Positions 1 through 7,291 of a stretch of 16,514 nt of DNA are shown here, piece after piece. Numbering within the stretch: the stretch's first letter is position 1; each line of letters begins with the position of its first letter. The stretch is from Acholeplasmatales bacterium (GTDB lineage Bacteria; Bacillota_I; Bacilli_A; Acholeplasmatales; Anaeroplasmataceae): positions 1 through 16,514 of the forward strand of contig CAAGJD010000243.1 of the NCBI GenBank assembly GCA_900770055.1, in the 5' to 3' direction. Both the position numbers and the translations under genes were made by a program. A model generated the notes under the pieces. It was not told the DNA's origin and made no database searches. It was given only the letters and a program-made list of their open reading frames with translations.

Positions 1-118
1 AAATGTAAAAAAAATTAAAATAAAATAATTATTTGTGTTTTTATTCTCTAAATTTATATGACAAAATTATATTTTAACAAAATATAATGATTAATTTTAT
101 ATATTTTTAGCAAAAAAC

Positions 119-148
119 TTGACTTTTATATATAAAAAAAGATAAAAT
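119..148 (+). promoter_or_regulatory. Probable sigma-A promoter of efp
   Basis: A -35 box TTGACT (119-124) and a -10 box TAAAAT (143-148) are separated by 18 bases, so a transcript would start near 155, about 40 bases before efp. A second TATAAT lies at 83-88 but lacks a well-placed -35. The whole 1-194 leader is nearly pure A+T and holds no gene that I can support. Confidence 0.65.
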
Positions 149-194
149 CAATTGTAATACAAATGGATATAACAAAATAAAGGAGATTTTAATT

Positions 195-752
195 ATGGCA
201 ATTGAAGCTGGAGATTTTAGAAACGGATTAACATTAATGATTGAAGGACATTTATATATTGTTCTAGAATTTATGCATGTAAAGCCTGGTAAGGGCGCTG
301 CAATTCTTAAGACTAAGATGAAGGATTTAAGAACTGGAAATATTGTTGAAAGAAACTTCAATACAAATACAAAATTTGAACAAGCTGAAATTAGAAAGAA
401 GGAAGTACAATATTCTTATGAGTCAGCTGGTACATATTATTTTATGGATATGGAAACATTTGATACTTATGAATTATCAGGACAAGCTTTAGGCGATTAT
501 AAGTATTATATTCTAGAAGGAATGAATTTATCATTACGTTTCTTTGAAGATGAAGTATTAGATGTAATCCTACCAGATAAGGTAGAATTAATAATTACTG
601 AAACTACACCTGCTGCTCCTGGTGCATCATCAACATCAACTAAGGATGCAACATTAGAAACAGGCTTAAAGATTAGAGTACCTCAATTCATTAAAGAGGG
701 AGAAAAGGTTATTATTTCTACTATTGATGGTAGCTACTGCGGAAGAGCATAA
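195..752 (+). CDS. efp: Translation elongation factor P
   Basis: This is elongation factor P, the cytoplasmic tRNA-shaped protein that binds between the P and E sites and relieves ribosomes stalled at consecutive prolines. The 185 residues match the family length. The KOW-like N-terminal domain carries the exposed loop KPGKGAA with Lys33 at its tip, the position modified in characterised EF-Ps. The OB domains follow, and the protein ends in the usual GRA-like tail. The start is supported by AAAGGAGA about 8 bases upstream of the ATG. No EF-P lysine-modifying enzyme is in the window, so the modification state is unknown. The next gene begins 3 bases after the stop, so the two are probably cotranscribed. 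Identity is secure. Confidence 0.97.
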   Translation: MAIEAGDFRNGLTLMIEGHLYIVLEFMHVKPGKGAAILKTKMKDLRTGNIVERNFNTNTKFEQAEIRKKEVQYSYESAGTYYFMDMETFDTYELSGQALGDYKYYILEGMNLSLRFFEDEVLDVILPDKVELIITETTPAAPGASSTSTKDATLETGLKIRVPQFIKEGEKVIISTIDGSYCGRA

Positions 753-755
753 TTA

Positions 756-1499
756 ATGAGTAAGGTAGCTTTAGTTACAGGTAGCGCAAGAGGAATAGGT
801 GCTGCTATTATCGAAGAGCTTGCAAGTTCAGGATATGATTGTGTTATTAATTACAATACCTCAAGGGATGAAGCATTGTCATTAAATGAAAAGATAAAAA
901 AATATAATATAAGATCTTTAGTCATTAAATGTGATGTGAGTAATGAACAAGAGGTTGATAATATGTTTAAAACTATTGAAGAAGAACTTGGTGGTGTTGA
1001 TATATTAGTTAATAACGCTGCTGTTGATATACCTAACATTTTTAGTAAAAAGGATGTTAATGATTTTAGGAAAACATTAGATATAAATGTTATTGGTGCT
1101 TTTTTAACAGCTAAAAGAGCTGAACGTCATATGCTTAACCAAAAGTGGGGAAGAATAATTAATATTTCTTCAACAAATGGAATGAACACTTATTATCCTA
1201 TGGGAATAGAATATGATGCATCTAAGGCTGCACTAAATTCTTTAACACATAACTTAGCTATTGAGTTTGCCCCATACGCTACTGTAAACGCAATAGCGCC
1301 AGGATTAATAGCAACTGAAAATGAGATTGCAGATTATGATGAAGAATTTATGCAAATGGAGCTTGATAAGATTCTTTTAAGAAGAATGGGTGAAGCTAAA
1401 GAGGTTGCAAAGCTTGTTAAATTTTTAGTAAGTGATGATGCAAGCTATATCAATAATTCTATTATCAGAATTGACGGTGGACAATATAATAGTAATTAG
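756..1499 (+). CDS. SDR-family NAD(P)-dependent oxidoreductase (FabG-like)
   Basis: This is a classical short-chain dehydrogenase/reductase of 247 residues with a Rossmann fold. Visible motifs are the cofactor-binding TGSARGIG (residues 8-15), NNAA (86-89), a catalytic serine near 138-139 and the Tyr153-x3-Lys157 pair in YDASK. The family includes 3-oxoacyl-ACP reductase FabG and many sugar or alcohol dehydrogenases. The substrate cannot be fixed from these motifs. No other fatty acid synthesis gene is adjacent, so I do not call it fabG. It starts 3 bases after efp and its likely Shine-Dalgarno, GGAAGAG, lies inside the end of efp, which suggests translational coupling. Its stop codon sits inside a strong terminator hairpin. 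Confidence 0.9.
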   Translation: MSKVALVTGSARGIGAAIIEELASSGYDCVINYNTSRDEALSLNEKIKKYNIRSLVIKCDVSNEQEVDNMFKTIEEELGGVDILVNNAAVDIPNIFSKKDVNDFRKTLDINVIGAFLTAKRAERHMLNQKWGRIINISSTNGMNTYYPMGIEYDASKAALNSLTHNLAIEFAPYATVNAIAPGLIATENEIADYDEEFMQMELDKILLRRMGEAKEVAKLVKFLVSDDASYINNSIIRIDGGQYNSN

Positions 1500-1522
1500 G
1501 TGAGAATATCTCACCTTTTTTT
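1498..1522 (+). terminator. Rho-independent terminator of efp-SDR operon
   Basis: A perfect 8-bp stem (AGGTGAGA, loop ATA, TCTCACCT) is followed by a run of T (1516-1522). It begins within the TAG stop codon of the SDR gene. Confidence 0.9.
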
Positions 1523-1556
1523 CTCAAATTATTATCCTTGAAAACGATGAAAATAT

Positions 1557-1588
1557 AAAAAAACAGCAATATTTACTATTACTGTTTT
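1557..1588 (-). terminator. Terminator of the leftward PLP-enzyme gene
   Basis: The hairpin arms AAAACAG (1560-1566) and CTGTTTT (1582-1588) flank a small inner AAT/ATT pairing. Read on the minus strand the hairpin ends in a T run, placing a terminator about 45 bases beyond the stop codon at 1632. The plus-strand reading also ends in TTTT, so it may be bidirectional. Confidence 0.7.
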
Positions 1589-1631
1589 AGAGAAAATTAT
1601 TATGAAGATTATATAATTATTAATCAAATGT

Positions 1632-2915
1632 CTATATATTATTGTGATTTTTAATCACGGGAGTTTTATCCATAATACTTGACAATGCTTTCATAATACT
1701 AAGCTTACCATATTCATAGGTTAAACCACCCTGCATATATAATGTGTATGGTTCAACACATGGAGCATCAGCACTTAATTCAATTGTACTACCTTCAGTG
1801 AAGCAACCTGCAGCCATTATTACATCACAAGGATATCCTGGCATAGGAGCAGGAATTATATATACTCCTGAATCAATAGGGCTTGAGGCTTGAATGCTTC
1901 TTGCAAAGGCAATAAGATTTTCTTTTGTTTTTAATTCAATGATTTGAATTATATCTGTTCTAAAATCATTATATTTTGGAGATATTTCTGTAAATCCCAT
2001 TTTTTCTAGCATATATGCTGCAAAAATTTGTGTTTTTAAGGCACTTTTTACTGCATTTGGTGCCATGAATACACCTTTAAAGAAATTAGAGTTTTGATTG
2101 AAATTAGCACCTAAATCCTTACCAATTCCAGGTGATGTAAGTCTATCAGCAATCATTTCGATATATTTTTCTTTTCCGGCAATATATCCACCTGTTGTAG
2201 CAATACCACCACCAAGGTTTTTCATTAATGATCCAACTACAACATCAGCTCCAACATGGCCAGGCTCTTGTCTTTCAACAAGCTCACCATAGCAGTTATC
2301 TACCATAATGATTACATCACGATTAACACTTCTAATAACCTCAATAACCTCTTTAATTTGATCAATTGTTAATGATAAACGAGAAGAATACCCTCTAGAT
2401 CTTTGAATTTCAACAAGCTTTACATCATTTTTAGCTAATCTATTTTTAATTTTATCTAAATCAAATTTATTATCTACTAAATCAATTTGTTCGTATTTTA
2501 CGCCATTAGCTTTTAAAGATTGTGAGGAATTACCAACAATTCCTACCATCTTCAAAAGTGAATCATATGGTTTTCCAGATATTGAAATCATTGTATCTCC
2601 ATGTTTAAGTAGGGCAGAAAAGGCTAGATATAAAGCATTAGTACCACTCATTATTTGGGTTCTAACTAAAGCATCCTCTGTACCTAAAATACTAGCAAAA
2701 ATCTTTTCTAGTTTTTCACGACCTGAATCATATATGCCATAGCCATTTCTATCAGTAAAATCAGCATATTCAATTCTATTTTCTATAAATGCTGATAGAA
2801 TTCTATTAGAATTATAAAAACAAATATCATCAATTTCTGTAAATATTTCTTTTAAATCAATTTCTGCTTTTTTACTAAGGTCTATAACCTCTTTTTTAAT
2901 ATTATCCATTATCAT
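1632..2915 (-). CDS. Methionine gamma-lyase family PLP enzyme (YnbB / aluminium-resistance type)
   Basis: This is a fold-type I pyridoxal-phosphate enzyme of the Cys/Met-metabolism superfamily, in the branch annotated as methionine gamma-lyase family or aluminium resistance protein. Its 427 residues are the usual length. It shows the PLP-nitrogen-binding Asp in VDNCYGEL (about 206), the Schiff-base lysine in GSLMKNLGGG (about 222) followed by TTGGYIAG, and an N-terminal GTNAL phosphate-binding loop (91-95). Family members cleave C-S or C-N bonds of sulfur amino acids, but this branch has no settled substrate. The start is set by GGTGAT at 2921-2926, 5 bases before the ATG. It is transcribed away from the ranthipeptide locus across a shared 166-base intergenic region. 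That places a possible sulfur amino acid enzyme next to a cysteine-rich peptide, which is suggestive only. Confidence 0.88.
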   Translation of the reverse strand: MIMDNIKKEVIDLSKKAEIDLKEIFTEIDDICFYNSNRILSAFIENRIEYADFTDRNGYGIYDSGREKLEKIFASILGTEDALVRTQIMSGTNALYLAFSALLKHGDTMISISGKPYDSLLKMVGIVGNSSQSLKANGVKYEQIDLVDNKFDLDKIKNRLAKNDVKLVEIQRSRGYSSRLSLTIDQIKEVIEVIRSVNRDVIIMVDNCYGELVERQEPGHVGADVVVGSLMKNLGGGIATTGGYIAGKEKYIEMIADRLTSPGIGKDLGANFNQNSNFFKGVFMAPNAVKSALKTQIFAAYMLEKMGFTEISPKYNDFRTDIIQIIELKTKENLIAFARSIQASSPIDSGVYIIPAPMPGYPCDVIMAAGCFTEGSTIELSADAPCVEPYTLYMQGGLTYEYGKLSIMKALSSIMDKTPVIKNHNNI

Positions 2916-2933
2916 TTAAAATCACCAAGTTAG

Positions 2934-2942
2934 ATTCTATCA
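2934..2942 (-). promoter_or_regulatory. Extended -10 promoter of the leftward PLP-enzyme gene
   Basis: On the minus strand TGATAGAAT is an extended -10 element. The matching -35 is weak (TTTTAT). Transcription would start about 12 bases before the ATG at 2915. The palindrome at 2962-2975 falls on or just beside the -35 region. Confidence 0.5.
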
Positions 2943-2961
2943 CAATAATTAGATAAATAAA

Positions 2962-2975
2962 ATGAAATATTTCAT
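2962..2975. promoter_or_regulatory. Candidate operator palindrome between divergent genes
   Basis: ATGAAATATTTCAT is a perfect 14-bp inverted repeat without spacer. It lies in the divergent region between the leftward PLP enzyme and scfA, near the -35 position of the former and about 40 bases upstream of the scfA -35. This would suit a dimeric regulator. The composition is A+T-rich, so chance is possible. Confidence 0.35.
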
Positions 2976-3013
2976 AAAATATGAATAATTTTAAGGTTAA
3001 GGATTTAAATAAA

Positions 3014-3042
3014 TTGCAATTTAGGTTATTTTGTGATAAATT
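3014..3042 (+). promoter_or_regulatory. Probable promoter of scfA
   Basis: TTGCAA (3014-3019), a 17-base spacer and TAAATT (3037-3042), with a TG extended -10 element at 3034-3035. Transcription would begin near 3049, leaving a leader of about 33 bases with GGAGGT at 3070-3075, 6 bases before the scfA ATG. Confidence 0.6.
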
Positions 3043-3081
3043 ATTTATGTATTCAATAATTTATAAATTGGAGGTCCTATT

Positions 3082-3237
3082 ATGAAACATATTCGTACAA
3101 TTAAGACTCGCAATCTTTGTGAAAGCGCAAAAAATGGTGGATGCGGAGAATGCCAAACTTCTTGTCAATCAGCTTGTAAGACTAGCTGTGGTATCGCAAA
3201 CCAAAAATGCGAAAATAAAAATCAAAAGACAAAGTAA
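3082..3237 (+). CDS. scfA: SCIFF ranthipeptide precursor (six-cysteine peptide)
   Basis: This 51-residue gene encodes the precursor of SCIFF (six cysteines in forty-five residues), a ribosomally made peptide in which a radical SAM enzyme installs cysteine thioether crosslinks. The N-terminal leader begins MKHIRTIKTRN. The core carries the conserved spacing C21-GE-C24-QTS-C28-QSA-C32-KTS-C36 and C43 in NQKCENK, almost word for word the family pattern. A seventh cysteine, Cys13, lies upstream of the core. Translation is supported by GGAGGT 6 bases before the ATG. The cognate maturase starts 59 bases downstream, beyond a terminator hairpin that would make the peptide message more abundant than the enzyme message. 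Family members are widespread in Clostridia; regulatory or signalling roles have been proposed, but the function is not settled. Confidence 0.95.
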   Translation: MKHIRTIKTRNLCESAKNGGCGECQTSCQSACKTSCGIANQKCENKNQKTK

Positions 3238-3252
3238 TAATTGCATTTAAAT

Positions 3253-3276
3253 GCCGCCTCAAAATGGCGGCTTTTT
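3253..3276 (+). terminator. Terminator/attenuator between scfA and scfB
   Basis: A GC-rich 6-bp stem, GCCGCC (3253-3258) and GGCGGC (3266-3271), is followed by TTTTT (3272-3276). It is one of the few GC-rich patches in the window. Partial readthrough would give abundant scfA and low scfB transcript, the usual stoichiometry for a precursor and its modifying enzyme. Confidence 0.88.
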
Positions 3277-3296
3277 AAATAATGAGGAGGAATAAA

Positions 3297-4685
3297 GTGA
3301 TACATCAATATAAATTAAATGGCTATAATATTGTACTTGACATTAATTCTGGTGCTGTACATGTTGTTGATGAAATAGCTTATGATATTATTTCACTTTT
3401 TGAAAATACATCTAAAGATAATATTTTAAAATTAATGGAAGAAAAATATAAAAAGCTTGGTGTTTCTAGCTTAGAATTAGAGGAATGCTATGACCAAATA
3501 GTAGAGCTTAAGGAATCAAAACAGCTTTTTACAGAGGATACCTTTAAGCCTATGGCCTCTAAGCTTAAGGAAAAAACAAGTGGAGTTATTAAGGCCTTAT
3601 GCTTACATATTGCTCATACCTGTAATTTAAATTGCTCATATTGCTTTGCAAGTCAAGGTAAATATAATGGAAAGAGAGCTGTTATGAGCCTTGAGGTAGG
3701 TAAGCAAGCAATCGATTTTTTAGTTGCTAATTCTGGTTCTAGAAGAAATCTTGAGGTTGATTTCTTTGGTGGAGAGCCACTAATGAATTTTGAGGTTGTA
3801 AAGGAAATTGTTAAATATGCTAGAGAAATAGAAAAAGCTCATAATAAGAATTTCCGCTTTACTCTTACAACAAATGGTATGCTTATAGATGATGATGTTA
3901 TTGATTTTGCTAATAAGGAAATGAGTAATGTCGTATTAAGCCTTGATGGTAGAAAAAGTGTTCATGATAAATATCGTGTAGATTATGCTGGAAATGGTAG
4001 CTTTGACAAAATAGTTCCTAAATTTCAAAAGCTTGTAAAGGCACGTGATGGTAAGAATTATTATATGAGAGGTACATTTACTCATACTAACCCTGACTTC
4101 CTAGAAGATATTAAGGTAATGCTAGATTTAGGCTTTAATGAGCTTAGTATGGAGCCTGTAGTATGTAAAGAGGATGATTTAGAAGCTTTAACTAAGGATG
4201 ATATTGAGATTGTTTTAAAACAATATGAGGAGCTTGCGAAGCTAATGATTGAGCGTCGCAGAGAAGGTAGACCATTTACCTTCTATCATTATATGATTGA
4301 TTTATCAGGTGGTCCTTGTATTTATAAAAGAATTTCAGGCTGTGGCTCTGGTACAGAATATATGGCTGTTACACCTTGGGGTGACTTATATCCATGTCAT
4401 CAATTTGTTGGTGATGATAAATTTAAGCTTGGAAACATTTGGGATGGTGTAGATAATCTTAAGATTCAAATTGAATTTGCTCATTGTAATGTATATGCAA
4501 AGAAAGAATGTAATGATTGCTGGGCAAGATTATATTGTTCTGGTGGTTGTGCAGCAAATGCTTATCATGCAACAGGTAGTGTTACAGGAATTTATAAGGC
4601 GGGCTGTGAATTATTTAGAAAGAGAATAGAATGTGCAATAATGGTTGCAGTATCTGAACTTGATGATGAAAACACCGATATGTGA
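3297..4685 (+). CDS. scfB: Thioether-forming SCIFF maturase (radical SAM/SPASM)
   Basis: This is the radical SAM enzyme that crosslinks cysteines of the scfA product. I place the start at GTG 3297, giving 462 residues and an N terminus of MIHQYKLNGYNIVLD typical of the family. GAGGAGG (3284-3290) lies 6 bases upstream, and an ATG at 3282 would put that ribosome site inside the gene. Residues 1-95 form a precursor-recognition-type region. CxxxCxxC in HTCNLNCSYC (Cys109, 113, 116) binds the SAM cluster, with the GGEPLMN motif downstream. The C-terminal SPASM domain holds auxiliary-cluster cysteines in GCGSGTEY, YPCHQF and ECNDCWARLYCSGGC, then GCELFRKRIEC. Characterised relatives such as CteB build thioethers with an Fe-S-rich SPASM domain. 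The 3' end overlaps the next gene. Confidence 0.95.
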   Translation: MIHQYKLNGYNIVLDINSGAVHVVDEIAYDIISLFENTSKDNILKLMEEKYKKLGVSSLELEECYDQIVELKESKQLFTEDTFKPMASKLKEKTSGVIKALCLHIAHTCNLNCSYCFASQGKYNGKRAVMSLEVGKQAIDFLVANSGSRRNLEVDFFGGEPLMNFEVVKEIVKYAREIEKAHNKNFRFTLTTNGMLIDDDVIDFANKEMSNVVLSLDGRKSVHDKYRVDYAGNGSFDKIVPKFQKLVKARDGKNYYMRGTFTHTNPDFLEDIKVMLDLGFNELSMEPVVCKEDDLEALTKDDIEIVLKQYEELAKLMIERRREGRPFTFYHYMIDLSGGPCIYKRISGCGSGTEYMAVTPWGDLYPCHQFVGDDKFKLGNIWDGVDNLKIQIEFAHCNVYAKKECNDCWARLYCSGGCAANAYHATGSVTGIYKAGCELFRKRIECAIMVAVSELDDENTDM

Positions 4686-6000
4686 TTTTATAGAAGAATA
4701 TAAAAAATCAAATAAAGTACGTTTTCATATGCCTGGACATAAGGGTGTAAAGCTACTTGGACCTGAGGCGAATGATATTACAGAAATAGATGGTGCTGAT
4801 TATTTATATCTTTCAAAGGGAATTATAGCTAAAAGTGAAGAAAATGCCTCAAAGCTATTTGGCTTTCATACATTTTATTCAACTGAAGGCTCATCACAAT
4901 GTATTAGAGCAATGTTATTTTTAGCATTAACTAATAGAAGTGATAAAATAAACAGGCCTTATGTTTTAGCAACAAGAAATGCTCACAAAACTTTTATTAC
5001 AGCTGCCGCATTAATGGATTTTGATGTTGAGTGGTTATATAAAGAGGCTTCAACATATCATTCATGTAATATTACTGATATTGATGTAGAAGAAGCACTT
5101 TCTAATAAAGCTAATAAACCATTTGCAGTATATTTAACCAGTCCAGATTATCTAGGTAATATTTTACCTATTGAAAAAATAGCTAAGGTATGTAAAAAGT
5201 ATAACGTACCACTTTTAGTTGATAATGCTCATGGCGCCTACCTAAAGTTTATTACTCCATCTATCCATCCGATTGATTTAGGTGCTGATATGTGCTGTGA
5301 TTCAGCTCATAAAACTCTACCTAGTCTTACAGGTGCTGCATATCTACATATAGCTAATAGCACAAATGATTATTATGTAGATCATGCGAAGGAAGCTTTA
5401 GGTTTATTTGGTTCAACTAGTCCATCTTATTTAATTTTACAATCACTTGATAAAACAAATTTATACATAGCAAATAATTTAGCTTCATTTAATGATTCTA
5501 TAAAAGAAATTAATGAACTAAAAGAATCATTAAAAGCTTTTGGTTATAATATTATTGGAAATGAAAAGATGAAAATCACTATAGATGCGAAAGCCTTTGG
5601 CTATACAGGTAATGAAATAGCTGATTATTTAGCTTTAAATAATGTTATATCTGAATTTAGTGATAATGATTTTATAGTTTTAATGCCATCTATCAAAAAT
5701 ACTAAAGAAGAACTAGGAATTTTAAGAGAATTATTATTAAAAATTAAAAGAAAAAATCTAATACCTTATTTAGATTTTCATATTGATAATAAAAAGCCTA
5801 TTATGTCAATACGTGAGGCAACATTTGCTGAAAGAGAAACAATTTGTATAGATGATGCAGAAGGTAGAATACTCGCTGATACTTCAGTTTCTTGTCCTCC
5901 AGCAATTCCAATTGTTGTAAGCGGTGAGGCTATTGATGATAATGATATTAAGCTATTTAAATATTATGGTATAGAAAAAATTTCGGTAGTAAAAAAATAA
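4666..6000 (+). CDS. Orn/Lys/Arg decarboxylase-family PLP enzyme
   Basis: This is a fold-type I PLP enzyme of the short Gram-positive Orn/Lys/Arg decarboxylase family, which acts in the cytoplasm on basic amino acids to yield polyamines or cadaverine. From ATG 4666 it has 444 residues, beginning MKTPICDF as relatives do. An in-frame ATG at 4663 and a TTG at 4645 are alternatives. Motifs are HMPGHKG (residues 21-27), the PLP-binding Asp in VDNAHG (about 186), the Schiff-base lysine in SAHKTLPSLTG (about 216) and the C-terminal CPPAIPIVVSGE. The substrate is not readable. The start overlaps the last 20 bases of scfB in another frame with no strong Shine-Dalgarno, which implies translational coupling to the ranthipeptide maturase. 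That is an unusual pairing, since this gene is often met near DNA-replication genes instead. Confidence 0.88.
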   Translation: MKTPICDFIEEYKKSNKVRFHMPGHKGVKLLGPEANDITEIDGADYLYLSKGIIAKSEENASKLFGFHTFYSTEGSSQCIRAMLFLALTNRSDKINRPYVLATRNAHKTFITAAALMDFDVEWLYKEASTYHSCNITDIDVEEALSNKANKPFAVYLTSPDYLGNILPIEKIAKVCKKYNVPLLVDNAHGAYLKFITPSIHPIDLGADMCCDSAHKTLPSLTGAAYLHIANSTNDYYVDHAKEALGLFGSTSPSYLILQSLDKTNLYIANNLASFNDSIKEINELKESLKAFGYNIIGNEKMKITIDAKAFGYTGNEIADYLALNNVISEFSDNDFIVLMPSIKNTKEELGILRELLLKIKRKNLIPYLDFHIDNKKPIMSIREATFAERETICIDDAEGRILADTSVSCPPAIPIVVSGEAIDDNDIKLFKYYGIEKISVVKK

Positions 6001-6040
6001 AAAAATTTTTTTTACATCAAAAAAATATAATAATATTTGG

Positions 6041-6103
6041 GCACTCCACCAAATTAGGTTGGTGTGGGGGAAATCATAATCACCAAATTCGGTGGTGTTT
6101 TCC
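6041..6103. other. Tandem look-alike hairpins, possible structured RNA
   Basis: Two copies of a similar unit start 34 bases apart. The first is CACCAA-ATTAGG-TTGGTG (6047-6064), a perfect 6-bp stem. The second is CACCA-AATTCGG-TGGTG (6081-6097), a 5-bp stem. The loops share AATTNGG. The second may be extended by GGAAA (6069-6073) pairing with TTTCC (6099-6103). The unit lies between convergent genes and neither hairpin has a clean T run, so it is not an ordinary terminator. I do not recognise an RNA family. Confidence 0.45.
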
Positions 6104-6176
6104 TATAGTTGAAATTATTACAGTAATTTGTTCAGTGATTATGCATTTAGATTCATATAAAAAATTATCATTTAGT

Positions 6177-6208
6177 AAAAAATCTAGTTCATTCGAACTA
6201 GATTTTTT
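6177..6208. terminator. Bidirectional terminator between convergent genes
   Basis: A perfect 14-bp inverted repeat (AAAAAATCTAGTTC, loop ATTC, GAACTAGATTTTTT) gives a T-rich tail on both strands. It serves the leftward DAHP synthase, whose TAG stop (6198-6200) lies within the stem, and can stop rightward readthrough from the decarboxylase. Confidence 0.88.
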
Positions 6209-7253
6209 CACCTTTTCTTTCCATTTTTCTTAGTAAAGCTAAATCATAAATAAGCTTTTCTGTTTTTTCCCAACCAAGACATGGATCAGTTATTGATTTA
6301 CCATATACACCATCTGTAACCTTTTGACAGCCATCTTCAATATATGATTCAATCATTAAGCCCTTAACCATTTTTCTAAGCTTTTGGCTATGTCTTGTTG
6401 AATGAAGAACCTCTTTAGCAATTCTAATTTGTTCTTCATATTTTTTGCCTGAATTAGAATGATTTGCATCAATTATAATTGCTGGATTCTTAAAATGACA
6501 TTCCTCATACATATTAGCTAAATTAATTAAATCCTCATAATGATAGTTAGGATAAGATTTACCTTGTTCATCTACATAACCTCTTAATATAGCATGAGCT
6601 AAAGGATTACCCTCGCTTTGTACCTCCCAGCCACGATAAATAAATGTATGGCCATGCTGTGCAGCATTGATAGCATTTAGCATAACAGAGACATCACCAC
6701 TTGTTGGGTTTTTCATACCAACAGGTAGATTAATACCACTTGCTGTTAATCTATGCTGTTGATTTTCAACTGATCTAGCACCAACTGCTACATAAGATAA
6801 TAAATCTGAAAGATATCGATGATTTTCAGGATATAGCATTTCATCAGCACATGAAAAGCCTGTTTCTCTTAAAGCTCTCATGTGTAATCTTCTTATAGCA
6901 ATTAAGCCATTTAACATATCAGGATCTTGAAGTGGATCTGGTTGATGTAGCATTCCCTTATACCCAGCACCAGTAGTTCTTGGCTTATTTGTATAAATTC
7001 TTGGAATTATGACAATTTCATCTGCTACCTTATCCTGAACAACTCTTAATCTCTTAATATAATCTATAACTGCATCCTCTCTGTCAGCAGAGCAAGGTCC
7101 AATAATTAAGATAAGCTTATCACTTTCTCCTGTAAATACTTTTTTAATTTCTTCATCATTTTTGGCCTTTATTTTAGCTAAATCCTCATCTAAAGGATAC
7201 ATTTCTTTTATTTCCTTAGGCATTGGTAATTTTCTTATAAAATTCATATTCAT
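6198..7253 (-). CDS. aroF: DAHP synthase, class I alpha (first step of shikimate pathway)
   Basis: This is 3-deoxy-7-phosphoheptulonate synthase, which joins phosphoenolpyruvate and erythrose 4-phosphate as the entry step to aromatic amino acids. From ATG 7253 it has 351 residues, the size of the E. coli AroF/G/H type (class I alpha). Motifs include GPCSAD, KPRTTGAGYKG, the metal or substrate-site segments VGARSVENQQHR and GMKNPTSGD, DANHSNSGK and the C-terminal SITDPCLGWEKTEKLI. GGAGGGA at 7261-7267 lies 7 bases before this ATG. A further-upstream ATG at 7292 would overlap the promoter -10, so it is rejected. The gene is monocistronic. Which paralogue letter or feedback inhibitor applies cannot be seen; the symbol is generic. 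No other shikimate gene is in the window. Confidence 0.95.
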   Translation of the reverse strand: MNMNFIRKLPMPKEIKEMYPLDEDLAKIKAKNDEEIKKVFTGESDKLILIIGPCSADREDAVIDYIKRLRVVQDKVADEIVIIPRIYTNKPRTTGAGYKGMLHQPDPLQDPDMLNGLIAIRRLHMRALRETGFSCADEMLYPENHRYLSDLLSYVAVGARSVENQQHRLTASGINLPVGMKNPTSGDVSVMLNAINAAQHGHTFIYRGWEVQSEGNPLAHAILRGYVDEQGKSYPNYHYEDLINLANMYEECHFKNPAIIIDANHSNSGKKYEEQIRIAKEVLHSTRHSQKLRKMVKGLMIESYIEDGCQKVTDGVYGKSITDPCLGWEKTEKLIYDLALLRKMERKGEKI

Positions 7254-7291
7254 AAAAATATCCCTCCATTTTTTATGACTATTTTCATTCA

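Noticed and set aside
3120..3133. cre-like TGAAAGCGCAAAAA at the scfA 5' coding region
   Set aside because: It lacks the conserved C near the 3' end and the palindromic symmetry, and it lies in sequence constrained by coding.
4645..4665. TTG 4645 or ATG 4663 as the decarboxylase start
   Set aside because: TTG is a poor start without a ribosome site, and family members begin with MKTP-like residues, which favours ATG 4666. ATG 4663 cannot be strictly excluded.
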